From Phycisphaerae bacterium (lineage in GTDB: Bacteria; Planctomycetota; Phycisphaerae; Phycisphaerales; SM1A02), in the NCBI GenBank assembly GCA_016795035.1, contig JAEUIT010000022.1, forward strand, positions 1 to 64,000: a stretch of 64,000 bases of DNA. Reading direction: 5' to 3'. The notes beneath the pieces were generated by a model, which was not told the origin of the DNA, made no database searches, and was given only the letters and a program-made list of their open reading frames with translations. Positions 26,337-34,537 of the stretch are shown here, one piece after another (the first letter of the stretch is position 1; each line of letters opens with the position of its first letter). The translations under genes were made by a program, and so were the position numbers.

Positions 26337-27203
26337 TCAGGACCAGACGGTCATCGCGGCGTTGTCGATGAGCCGCACGGGCGCGTCGGCAGGGCCGATT
26401 CGTGCGGCAATCAGGGCCCGCGTCGGACGTGCGAAGTCGCCCACGGGCAGGAGCGTGTCGGCGTCTCGCACGACCGCATAATCGAGCGAGAACCCGTGGA
26501 GTTCGAGCGTCTCGCGCATCAGCTTCTCGGCGGTCGCCGGCCGTTGCGCGCTATGGGCGACCTGGAGCGCGCGGGCGATGCCGAGCGACTGCTCGCGGAG
26601 TTCCGGGGTGAGATAGCGGTTGCGGCTACTCATCGCGAGGCCGTCACGCTCGCGCACGGTCGCGTGCGGCAGGATGCGCAGCTCGGGCCACCGCGCCGGC
26701 TCCGCGACCTTCGCTCGCGCGACCATTGCCTCGATCAGCTTCAGTTGCTGCCAGTCCTTCTCGCCGAACACCGCGACCGCCGGGCGCGCCATGTCGAAGA
26801 GCCGTGCAACGACGAGTTGCACGCCGGCGAAGTGGCCGGGGCGGCAACGATCCTCGAGGCCCGGCTTCGTGGCGACGTCGGGCAGCGGCAACGTGGAGGC
26901 GACGCGATTCGCCTCCTCGATGCCTTCGGGATACATCACGTCGACGCTCGGCACGAAGGCGACGTCCGCGCCGTCGCGCTCGGCGATCGCGAGGTCGGCG
27001 TCGAGCGTGCGCGGATAGCGCGAGAGATCTTCCTTCGGGCCGAACTGCGTGGGGTTCACGAAAATCGAGAGGCACACGGGAAGGCCCGAGGCCTTCGCGC
27101 GACGGATGAGCGACGCATGGCCCTCATGCAACGCGCCCATCGTGGGCACGAACGCGCCGCCCGGGAACGAACGGAGTTCCTGTGGATCGTGGACGACTCG
27201 CAT
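26337..27203 (-). CDS. panC: Pantothenate synthetase
   Basis: Joins pantoate and beta-alanine using ATP, the last step of vitamin B5 synthesis. The 288 residues show PTMGALHEGH (20-29, adenylate binding), SIFVNPTQF, VFGEKDWQQL, and the SSRN of LAMSSRNRYL, all diagnostic of PanC. The length is normal. It ends about 100 bp before the redoxin gene on the same strand and starts 12 bp after the esterase stop, so esterase-panC are probably cotranscribed. panB and panD are not in the window. Confidence 0.96.
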   Translation of the reverse strand: MRVVHDPQELRSFPGGAFVPTMGALHEGHASLIRRAKASGLPVCLSIFVNPTQFGPKEDLSRYPRTLDADLAIAERDGADVAFVPSVDVMYPEGIEEANRVASTLPLPDVATKPGLEDRCRPGHFAGVQLVVARLFDMARPAVAVFGEKDWQQLKLIEAMVARAKVAEPARWPELRILPHATVRERDGLAMSSRNRYLTPELREQSLGIARALQVAHSAQRPATAEKLMRETLELHGFSLDYAVVRDADTLLPVGDFARPTRALIAARIGPADAPVRLIDNAAMTVWS

Positions 27204-27215
27204 GGGTGGTCGCGG

Positions 27216-28406
27216 TCAGCCCGCCTTCTTCACCATGTCCTCGAAGATGCGAAGCATCATGCCCTTCGGCCAAAGCTCCGCGTGCGGCAAGAAGAGCGTC
27301 GAGTGGTCGCGCTTCTCGACGAGGACGACGTCCGCGTCGCTGCCGAGCGCTGCGAGATCGGCCTTCAGGAGTTTCACCGCGCCCTGGAGGCGGAACGTGT
27401 CCTGATCGCCGCACCAGACGTGGATCTTGCCCTTCAGCTTCGGCGCGAGTTCCGGCCACTTCGTGCGGAGAATCAGGCCGATGTCGTAGGCCTTCCACGC
27501 GTCGACGACGCTCCGGTCGATCGTGCCGCTCGCACGGTCGAACATCGCCTTCGGCTTTCCGTCGGCGCCGCGCGGCGAGAAGACCCAGTCGAAGCTCGCC
27601 ATCTGTCCGTCGACGCGCCCGGTCGCGACCTCGCCTTCGACGTACTCGCGCAGCGACTTCTGCACACGATCGCCGCGCATCACGAGCGGACGCGCCTCGC
27701 CCTTCTCGTCGACGAACACGTTCGCCGCGCTGTAGAGGTCGACGCCGCTCCAATCGCGGAAGTCGACCGGATCCGGTGCCGTCGACCAGCAGCCGCCGAA
27801 GGCGTCGGGATAGGCGACCTGGAGCCAGAGCGAACTCCAACCGCCGCTCGAGTGGCCGGTGACGAAGCGGCGGGCCGCAGGGCGCGCGCCGCCGAACGAG
27901 TCTTCGAGTGCGGGAATGAACTCTTCGATGAGCGCCGCGCCGACCGGTCCGTTGTGCGGGCCGTCGGCGAACTCGTGATGTCCGCGCTCGCACGTCGCAT
28001 TGAGGAAGACGTAGAGAAGCTGCGGGATCTTCGCGCTGTCGCCGTCCATCATCTGCGTCATGCGCATCAGCATGCGGCCGTCGCGATGCGAGCCGCCGAA
28101 GCCGTGCACGACGTAGACGACCGGCAACGTGGAGACGTCGGCGCCCTCGGGGATCGCGACCATCGCCTCGATCGACGTCTCACGCCCGAAGAACGCCGTG
28201 AGCTTCTTCGACGGATGCGAGAACTCGCTCGTGCGGAAGGGCTTCGCCTTCGGCGTCGCGACCGCGGGTGCTGCCGTCGCCGGCTTCTCGACCGGTGGAG
28301 CGGTGGTCGTCTCCGTGGCCTGGGCGAGCGCGGCGTCGGGGCGAAGGAAGAGTCCGACGACCGCGAGCGCGAGGGCTCGTCCCAGACGGTGAAGAAGTCG
28401 CTGCAT
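27216..28406 (-). CDS. Secreted alpha/beta-hydrolase, putative esterase (feruloyl-esterase type)
   Basis: The 396-residue protein has a signal peptide (LALAVVGLFLRPDAALAQ) and belongs to the esterase D/feruloyl esterase family. Visible are the oxyanion region VVYVVHGFGGSHRDG, the nucleophile elbow TGHSSGGWSS, and a C-terminal catalytic histidine in KRDHSTLFLPHAELW. It probably cleaves ester-linked groups from polysaccharide or acyl esters outside the cytoplasm; the substrate is unknown. ATG 28406 was chosen for the signal peptide; an upstream start lacks support. Confidence 0.8.
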   Translation of the reverse strand: MQRLLHRLGRALALAVVGLFLRPDAALAQATETTTAPPVEKPATAAPAVATPKAKPFRTSEFSHPSKKLTAFFGRETSIEAMVAIPEGADVSTLPVVYVVHGFGGSHRDGRMLMRMTQMMDGDSAKIPQLLYVFLNATCERGHHEFADGPHNGPVGAALIEEFIPALEDSFGGARPAARRFVTGHSSGGWSSLWLQVAYPDAFGGCWSTAPDPVDFRDWSGVDLYSAANVFVDEKGEARPLVMRGDRVQKSLREYVEGEVATGRVDGQMASFDWVFSPRGADGKPKAMFDRASGTIDRSVVDAWKAYDIGLILRTKWPELAPKLKGKIHVWCGDQDTFRLQGAVKLLKADLAALGSDADVVLVEKRDHSTLFLPHAELWPKGMMLRIFEDMVKKAG

Positions 28407-29010
28407 CCTGAGGACTGTACGGCGAGGGCCGATTCGCCCCTCCCTCGCCGCGGCGGGCCCCACACCGACTCCCAACCCGGCGTTCGCGAGGTCCGAACGC
28501 GACCGGGAGGGGAGCCTTCACAGAGTCCGGGTTCACTCGTCCGCGAACTCTTCGGACGCCGTCCAACCCGTTCGACCGGCGGCGATCGCGACGGAGGGAT
28601 CGGATGACCTCGCTTCGACCCGCAGCCACGATGCTCACACGGCGGGTCGAGGCACACCCACGAGGCGTCCGTGATGCTCGAGCCGGGCGACCGCACCCAC
28701 CGGCGCCCGGCTCGGGCGAATCCCGGAGATCTCGTCCGAAGAGCTGGAGGTGGCGACGGCAGTCTCTATACTGAGACTGAGTCGCAACTAGCGAGCGCGG
28801 TCCGGTGGGGGCGGGCCGGATTCGCGGTGGCGCGACGCTGGCCGTTCGCGGCGTCCACAGGACCCGCAACGCCATCCCGCGAAACGCAGAGCGCCGGTAC
28901 GTGACTGGCTGCGTCCGGCGTACGGCATCTCACGAAGCCCCGCCCGCAGTCGTGCCGTCCGTCGGCGGCCGACCGACCCACGATTCCCGAGTTCTAGCCC
29001 TCCTCTCCAT
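28407..29010. other. 600-bp divergent intergenic region upstream of the isc cluster
   Basis: No credible gene. It contains a strong hairpin, CGAGCCGGGCG (28679-28689) pairing perfectly with CGCCCGGCTCG (28704-28714), and a compact inverted repeat around a TATACT core at 28761-28780. Both promoters (esterase leftward, isc rightward) must lie here. The length allows a regulatory RNA or a long isc leader. Confidence 0.45.
28761..28780. promoter_or_regulatory. Candidate operator/promoter upstream of iscS
   Basis: CAGTCTC (28761-28767) and GAGACTG (28774-28780) form a 7-bp perfect inverted repeat with TATACT between, which resembles a -10 box. It lies 231 bp upstream of iscS. A dimeric repressor overlapping a -10 element would look like this; no IscR-type regulator gene is seen next to the cluster. 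Confidence 0.35.
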
Positions 29011-30255
29011 ATGACGCCAAAGACCCCGATCTACATGGACAACGCCGCGACCACTCGCACCGATCCGCGGGTCGTCGAGGCGATGCTCCCGTACTTCACC
29101 GAGAAGTACGGCAACTCCGCGAGCCGTAACCACAAGTTCGGCTGGGACGCCGAAGACGCCGTCGAACACGCCCGCGAGCAGGCGGCGGCGCTAATCGGCG
29201 CCGACGCGAAGGAGATCATCTGGACCTCGGGCTCGACCGAGTCGAACAACCTCGCGATCAAGGGCGCCGCGCACATGTACGCGAAGACGCCCGGCGAGAA
29301 CGGCGCCACTGGCCGCGGCCACATCATCACCGCGTTGCATGAACACAAGGCCGTGCTCGACCCCTGCAAGCGGCTGCAACGCGAAGGCTTCGACGTCACG
29401 TTCCTCCAGCCGCCCGCCGACGGCGTGATCACCCGCGCGATGGTCGAAGAGGCGATGCGCCCCGACACGATCCTCGTGACGATCATGTGGGCGAACAACG
29501 AGATCGGAACGATCAACGAGGTGCCGGAGATCGGCGCGCTCTGCCATGAGCGCGGCGTGATCTTCCACACCGACGCCACGCAGTGGGTCGGCAAGATGCC
29601 GACCGACGTCGAGAAGGACAACATCGATCTCCTCTCGTGGTCTGGCCACAAGATCTACGGGCCGAAGGGCGTCGGCGCCCTCTACGTGCGTCGCCGCAAG
29701 CCGCGCGTGCGCCTCGAGGCGATCATCGACGGCGGCGGCCACGAGCGCGGCATGCGTTCGGGCACGCTGAACGTCACCGGCATCGTCGGCTTCGGCGTCG
29801 CCTGCGAACTCTGCATGAAGGAGATGGAGGCCGAGCGAGATCGCCTCTTCAAGCTCCGCCGCAAGCTCGAGACCGAGCTTTCGGGCCGCCTCGAAGGCGT
29901 GCAGATCAACGGCAACGCGGACCGTCGCCTGCCGCACCTGACCAACATGAGCTTCGGATTCGTCGAAGGCGAGAGCCTGCTCATGGGCATCAAGGAAATC
30001 GCGTGCTCGTCGGGCTCGGCGTGCACCTCCGCGAGCCTCGAACCGTCGTACGTCCTCAAGTCGCTCGGCGTCGGCGACGAGCTCGCCCACTCGTCGTTGC
30101 GGCTCTCGCTCGGCCGTTGGTCGAACGAGGCGGAAGTCGACTTCGCCATCGACCGAATCGTGAAGGCGGTCAACCACCTCCGCGAACTGAGCCCGCTCTG
30201 GGATCTCCACAAGGAAGGCGTCGACATCTCGAAGATCGAGTGGCAGGCGCATTGA
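29011..30255 (+). CDS. iscS: Cysteine desulfurase (IscS/NifS family)
   Basis: PLP enzyme that takes sulphur from cysteine for Fe-S cluster assembly on IscU. The 414 residues include IYMDNAATTRTDPRV at the start, PLP lysine K214 in SGHKIYGPKG, the H/D pair in FHTDATQ, and the catalytic C338 in SSGSACTSASLEPSYVL, which is the long flexible loop of the group I (IscS/NifS) enzymes. It is first in an iscS-iscU-iscA order without iscR, hscBA or fdx. A 121-bp gap filled by an inverted repeat separates it from iscU. Confidence 0.95.
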   Translation: MTPKTPIYMDNAATTRTDPRVVEAMLPYFTEKYGNSASRNHKFGWDAEDAVEHAREQAAALIGADAKEIIWTSGSTESNNLAIKGAAHMYAKTPGENGATGRGHIITALHEHKAVLDPCKRLQREGFDVTFLQPPADGVITRAMVEEAMRPDTILVTIMWANNEIGTINEVPEIGALCHERGVIFHTDATQWVGKMPTDVEKDNIDLLSWSGHKIYGPKGVGALYVRRRKPRVRLEAIIDGGGHERGMRSGTLNVTGIVGFGVACELCMKEMEAERDRLFKLRRKLETELSGRLEGVQINGNADRRLPHLTNMSFGFVEGESLLMGIKEIACSSGSACTSASLEPSYVLKSLGVGDELAHSSLRLSLGRWSNEAEVDFAIDRIVKAVNHLRELSPLWDLHKEGVDISKIEWQAH

Positions 30256-30260
30256 GAGGA

Positions 30261-30365
30261 GCAAGGATGAAGGATCAAGGATCGAGGGTGCACACACCGC
30301 CACTCACTCCTGACTCCTGACTCCTGACTCCCTCCCCTTGATCCTCCATCCTCGATCCTTACTCC
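30261..30365. repeat. GATCAAGG inverted repeat and CTGACTC tandem repeats between iscS and iscU
   Basis: AGGATGAAGGATCAAGG (30264-30280) pairs with CCTTGATCCTCCATCCT (30336-30352) at 16 of 17 positions. The loop holds four tandem TGACTCC-type units (about 30306-30333). It shares the GGATCAAGG vocabulary with 9483-9580. Placed inside an operon, it could give partial termination or an RNA-processing site between iscS and iscU. Confidence 0.75.
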
Positions 30366-30376
30366 TGGTTTCAAAA

Positions 30377-30808
30377 ATGGCCTACTCAGAAAAAGTCATC
30401 GACCACTACAACCACCCGCGCAACGTCGGCAGCTTCGGTAGCTCGAAGGACGTCGCCTCGCGGAAGGACATCGGCGTCGGCATCGTCGGCGCGCCCGAAT
30501 GCGGCGACGTCATGCAGCTTCAGATCAAGGTCAGCGAGAGCGGCGTGATCGAAGACGCCAAGTTCAAGTGCTTCGGCTGCGGCTCGGCGATCGCGTCGAG
30601 CTCGCTCGCGACCGAATGGATCAAGGGCAAGACGATCGACGAGGCGATGGCCATCAAGAACACGCAGATCGTCGAGGAGCTCAGCCTCCCGCCGGTGAAG
30701 ATTCACTGCTCGGTTTTGGCCGAGGACTCGATTCGCACCGCGATTGCCGACTACAAGAAGAAGAACGGCCAAGCCGCCGAGTCGGCTGCCGCGTCCGCCA
30801 CGCACTGA
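30377..30808 (+). CDS. iscU: Fe-S cluster assembly scaffold IscU
   Basis: Scaffold on which IscS sulphur and iron build [2Fe-2S] clusters. The 143 residues carry the three cluster cysteines C42 (APECGD), C68 within KCFGCGSA, and C111 (KIHCSVLAED), plus the D44 that allows cluster release. The C-terminus has an Ala-rich extension. ATG 30377 directly follows the intergenic repeat. It is the middle gene of the cluster and should be cotranscribed with iscA 47 bp downstream. Confidence 0.95.
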   Translation: MAYSEKVIDHYNHPRNVGSFGSSKDVASRKDIGVGIVGAPECGDVMQLQIKVSESGVIEDAKFKCFGCGSAIASSSLATEWIKGKTIDEAMAIKNTQIVEELSLPPVKIHCSVLAEDSIRTAIADYKKKNGQAAESAAASATH

Positions 30809-30855
30809 TGCACGCACGGCCTGCACAAGGGTCGTGAGGAAGGATTCCGATTCGA

Positions 30856-31287
30856 ATGTCCGTCACCGTCACTGATACCGCTGCCCGCGAGATCGATTCG
30901 ATCATCCGTGCCCAGGGTCTTGAGGCCGACAAGATCCGCCTTCGCGTTGGAGTGAAGGGCGGAGGCTGCAGCGGCTTCTCGTACCTCCTCGACCTCACTG
31001 AAGTCCAGAAGGACACCGACGAGGTGTGGGATTTCCGCTATCGCCGCGGCGAGAAGACGTTCGAGCCGCTCACCGACTCGAACGTTGGGGAGTCGAATCA
31101 GGGTGGCGTCGCCACCGCGACGGCCCAGGACGTCTTCACGTTGCGGGTCATCTGCGACCCGAAGTCGTACCTCTACCTGAACGGCACCGTGATCGACTTC
31201 CGCGACGAGCTCATGCAGCGCGGCTTCGTGTTCAACAACCCGAACGCGACGACCACCTGCGGCTGCGGCTCGAGCTTCTCCGCCTGA
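30856..31287 (+). CDS. iscA: A-type Fe-S carrier protein (IscA/ErpA/HesB family) with insertion
   Basis: Delivers Fe-S clusters or iron to target proteins. The 143 residues contain the three conserved cysteines C38 (GGGCSGFSY), C135 and C137 (TTTCGCGSSFSA). The family is usually about 107-120 residues. Here about 30 extra residues (roughly 57-92, with EKTFEPLTDSNVGESNQGG) sit between the first cysteine and the DPKSYLYLNG segment. Start ATG 30856 is the last of the isc cluster and is followed by a strong terminator. IscA and ErpA cannot be separated from sequence alone. Confidence 0.9.
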   Translation: MSVTVTDTAAREIDSIIRAQGLEADKIRLRVGVKGGGCSGFSYLLDLTEVQKDTDEVWDFRYRRGEKTFEPLTDSNVGESNQGGVATATAQDVFTLRVICDPKSYLYLNGTVIDFRDELMQRGFVFNNPNATTTCGCGSSFSA

Positions 31288-31311
31288 AACGACGAGTTCC
31301 GCTCGAATAGA

Positions 31312-31363
31312 CGAGGCCCGGGACGCACCGCCATCCGGCGTGCGGCTCGGGCCTCGGCGTTTT
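31312..31363 (+). terminator. Intrinsic terminator of the isc cluster
   Basis: CGAGGCCCG (31312-31320) pairs perfectly with CGGGCCTCG (31348-31356), the loop adds further pairing, and GCGTTTT follows to 31363. It begins 25 bp after the iscA stop. Confidence 0.85.
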
Positions 31364-31368
31364 CGTCG

Positions 31369-32085
31369 TCACCGACCCGACGCGCCGAGCAGCCGGCGCA
31401 ATTCCTCGTCGAGCTCGTCCTGCGGCACGCCGTCGCGCACGAGAATCTCGACCACCGCACGGCGAAACGTCGCGGCGGCGGTGCGCACCATGCCTGGCGC
31501 CCGCGCGGCGGAAACGCCGAGTTCCGCCGCGAGCGCGCCGTAGTCGGCGCCGTGCAGGTGATGGCGAAGGAAGAGCGTCCAATGCACGGACCGGCCGGCC
31601 TGGCTGCAGATCTCGGAGGCCCGCTCGCATGAGCGGCGGACCACCTCGCGCACCCACGCGCGGTCGAAGTCGGCGAAGGCGTCGGGCTCGACGAAGAGCT
31701 CCTCGGCGGCGTCGTCCGACTCCGCGTTGCAGCCGGCTCGGCGATGGCGAGCCTCCTCGCGCAGGTAGAAGACGAAGCCGTTGATGAGCCAGCGGCGGAA
31801 CGCGACGCCGCTCTCGAGCCACTTGCGGAAGTAGTCGGCGCGGCCGAGCCGGCTCGCGAAGAAGCCGGCGACGAGATCCGCCGGCTCGCCCGCCGAGCGA
31901 AACGCGGAGCGCCGCAGGTACGCCTCGAGCGCCGGCGCGTAGAGCTCCATCACGTAGGAACTCGCGTCGCGGTGGCCGTCGTCGCCGCTCTCGACGCGCT
32001 CGACGAGCCAGTCGCGTCTCGTCGCAGGGAACGCGCCCGACGCGGGCAACACGTACGACTCGTGGCGGTGGGTCGACGGGAACAC
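31369..32085 (-). CDS. ECF-like sigma-70 family RNA polymerase sigma factor
   Basis: The 238-residue protein looks like the planctomycete type of extracytoplasmic-function sigma factor: a region 2-like helix set (ELYAPALEAYLRRSAF...PADLVAGFFASRL), a variable linker, and a C-terminal region 4-like helix-turn-helix (DYGALAAELGVSAARAPGMVRTAAATFRRAV). The match to region 2.4 is weak, so promoter recognition is uncertain. Start: GTG 32085 is taken; TTG 32124 in the same frame would add 13 residues. No anti-sigma gene is adjacent. The gene converges with the isc cluster. Confidence 0.65.
   Translation of the reverse strand: MFPSTHRHESYVLPASGAFPATRRDWLVERVESGDDGHRDASSYVMELYAPALEAYLRRSAFRSAGEPADLVAGFFASRLGRADYFRKWLESGVAFRRWLINGFVFYLREEARHRRAGCNAESDDAAEELFVEPDAFADFDRAWVREVVRRSCERASEICSQAGRSVHWTLFLRHHLHGADYGALAAELGVSAARAPGMVRTAAATFRRAVVEILVRDGVPQDELDEELRRLLGASGR
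31720..31734 (-). repeat. Dispersed motif copy 5
   Basis: Inside the sigma-like gene, same strand; reads GCNAE. Confidence 0.9.
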
Positions 32086-32212
32086 GGCGGCCTGAGTATC
32101 GCCAGCCCCGCGCGGCGACGCCAATCGCGTTGCAGAGCTGTGACCGTCGGGCGCTCAACCGGGCCGTATGTTCTGTCGACAGCCATCGAGATCCGCTCGA
32201 GGAGCCCCGCGC

Positions 32213-34507
32213 ATGCCCAGTCGAATCGCCCACATCGTCGCCCGCTCGTTGGCCGCCTTCGCCGTTGCGGTCGCAGGCGACGTGGCAGCGGCCCAGTCGC
32301 TCGTCACGCCCGGCATCCCGACGACGCCGCCCCCGGCCGCGTGGGCGCCGCCGCCGCGGATCATCGTGCCGCAGCTCGGCCGTGCCGCCGGCGCCGCGTC
32401 GCTTCTCGCCGTGACGGACGTCTCGGCCAACGTCGAGATCCGCGATCAGGTCGCGACGACGACGCTCGAGATCGGCCTCGTGAACCGATCGCCGGCCGCC
32501 CAGGAGGCGACGCTCCTCGTTCCGGTTCCGAGCGCCGCGACGGTCATGGGCTTCTCTTTCGAGGGGCCCGCCAAAGAGCCGACGGCCCGCGTCCTCGGTC
32601 GCAACGAGGCGCGTCTCGAATACGACTCGATCGTCGCCCGCGAACGCGATCCGGCGCTGCTCGAATGGGCCGGCTGGAATCTCGTCCGCACGAGCGTCTT
32701 CCCCGTTGCAGCCGGCGGAACGCAACGCATCCGTCTCGTGTGGGAAGAGCTGCTCACGCCGATCGGCGATCGCCTCGACTACGTGCTCCCGCGCAGCGAC
32801 ATCGTGGGGGCCGGGCCCGCATGGCGCGTGCATGTCGACGTGAAGTCCTCGGCGACGCTCGCCGCCGTCTACTCGCCCACGCACGAGCTCCGAACCCTCT
32901 CGCGATCGACCAACGGCGCCACGCTCGAAGCGAGCGACCGAGGCGCGACGTCGACCGGCGCGCTCCGCCTCGCGATCGTGCGCGCCGGCGGTCGGCCCGG
33001 CGAGGCCGCGGCGACCGTCATGACGTACCCCGACCCCGTGAACGGCGGCGGCTGGTTCCTCATGCTCGCCGCCGCACCGGTCCTGCCGCGCGAGAACGCG
33101 CTGCCTCGTGACCTTGTCCTCGTGCTCGACCGGTCGGGAAGCATGTCGGGCGCGCCCCTCGAACAGGCGAAGGCCGCGACGCTCCGCATCATCGACGGGC
33201 TCAGGGACGGGGAGCGCGTGAACGTGATCGACTTCTCGAACGGCGTCTCGCGCTTCGCCGACGCGCCGGTCGCGCTCGATGCAACGACGAGAGCGCGCCT
33301 CGCGGCGCACGTCGCGGCGCTTGCGCCGTCGGGCGGCACGAACATCCACGACGCGCTGCTCGAAGCGCTGCGGCAGCCGGTCGCCGCGGGGAGCGTGCCG
33401 CTCTGCCTCTTCGTGACCGACGGGCTGCCGACGATCGGGCGCACGCTCGAGCGCGACATCCGTGCGCTCGCCGAGAAGGGCAACGCGTCGCAACGACGAG
33501 TGTTCACGATCGGCCTCGGTCCCGACGTCAACGTGCCGCTCCTCGATCGGATCGCCGACGCGAGCCGCGCGCTCGCGACGTACGTGACGCCGGGCGACGA
33601 TCTCACCCAGCGCGTCGCCGAAGTGGTCGAGCGGCTTGGACCGCCGGCGCTCACCGAACTCGCGCTGGTCGCAACGGAGAACGGCGTGTCCGCGCCGAAC
33701 CGCATCGCCGATCTCCAGCCCGGCGTGTTGCCCGACCTTTTCGGCGGCTCGACGCTCGTGATCTGCGGCCAGTACCGCGGCAACGCGCCGTTCACGCTCG
33801 CCGCCGAGGGACGCGCGGCCGACGGCAAGCGGCGTCTCACGGTCCAGGTGGATCCGAAGGCGGCGTCGGTGACGAACGCGTTCGTGCCGCGCCTCTGGGC
33901 AAGCAGGCGCATCGCGCAGCTCGTCGACGGGATCCGGCAGCTCGGCGCCGACCAGCCGAAGACCTCGCTTTCGATCGATGCCGATCCGCGCCTGCGCGAA
34001 CTCGTCGGCGAGATCGTGCGGCTCGCCACCACGTGGGGAATCCTCACGGAGTACACGTCGATGCTCGCGCTTGAAGGCTCGCGCTTCAACGACTGGCGGG
34101 CGCTCGAAACCGCCTGCGCCGACTCGCTCAACGGCCGCGCGGTGCAGACGCGCAGCGGCTACGCCGCCGTGAACCAGGGGATGAACTGGAATCGGCAGAA
34201 GGTCGAGTCGACGCTCGCAGGGACGAAGGCGTACGTCGACGCGTCGCTCGCGCAGGTCGAATCGTCGAACCTCGCGCAGTGCGGCACCGCCAATCTCTGG
34301 CGGTCGGGCCAACGCTGGACCGAAGGTTCGATCGCGGGCGACGTGAACCCCGTCATCGACGAGGTCGTCATCTTCGGCTCGGATCGTCACCGGCAACTGC
34401 TTTGGGAACTCGTCGAGGAGAACCGTCAGTCGGCCATCGCGCTCGACGGCGAGATCCTCATTCGCCACCGCGGCAAGAACATCCTCGTGCGCAACGACGG
34501 ATGCTGA
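32213..34507 (+). CDS. Exported VIT and von Willebrand factor A domain protein
   Basis: The 764-residue protein has a signal peptide (SLAAFAVAVAGDVAAAQ), an N-terminal VIT (inter-alpha-trypsin inhibitor) domain at about 65-200 (DVSANVEIRDQVATTTLEI...), and a VWA domain with an intact metal site DRSGSMSG near 302-309 and a later TNIHDAL and TDGLPT. The C-terminal 300 residues are of unknown fold. VIT-VWA proteins act in metal-dependent protein-protein binding at the cell surface. A second VWA gene follows 30 bp downstream and a two-component system after that, suggesting an envelope-related operon. Confidence 0.85.
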   Translation: MPSRIAHIVARSLAAFAVAVAGDVAAAQSLVTPGIPTTPPPAAWAPPPRIIVPQLGRAAGAASLLAVTDVSANVEIRDQVATTTLEIGLVNRSPAAQEATLLVPVPSAATVMGFSFEGPAKEPTARVLGRNEARLEYDSIVARERDPALLEWAGWNLVRTSVFPVAAGGTQRIRLVWEELLTPIGDRLDYVLPRSDIVGAGPAWRVHVDVKSSATLAAVYSPTHELRTLSRSTNGATLEASDRGATSTGALRLAIVRAGGRPGEAAATVMTYPDPVNGGGWFLMLAAAPVLPRENALPRDLVLVLDRSGSMSGAPLEQAKAATLRIIDGLRDGERVNVIDFSNGVSRFADAPVALDATTRARLAAHVAALAPSGGTNIHDALLEALRQPVAAGSVPLCLFVTDGLPTIGRTLERDIRALAEKGNASQRRVFTIGLGPDVNVPLLDRIADASRALATYVTPGDDLTQRVAEVVERLGPPALTELALVATENGVSAPNRIADLQPGVLPDLFGGSTLVICGQYRGNAPFTLAAEGRAADGKRRLTVQVDPKAASVTNAFVPRLWASRRIAQLVDGIRQLGADQPKTSLSIDADPRLRELVGEIVRLATTWGILTEYTSMLALEGSRFNDWRALETACADSLNGRAVQTRSGYAAVNQGMNWNRQKVESTLAGTKAYVDASLAQVESSNLAQCGTANLWRSGQRWTEGSIAGDVNPVIDEVVIFGSDRHRQLLWELVEENRQSAIALDGEILIRHRGKNILVRNDGC

Positions 34508-34537
34508 GTCGCACCACACTCGCTTGAAGGAGACACC

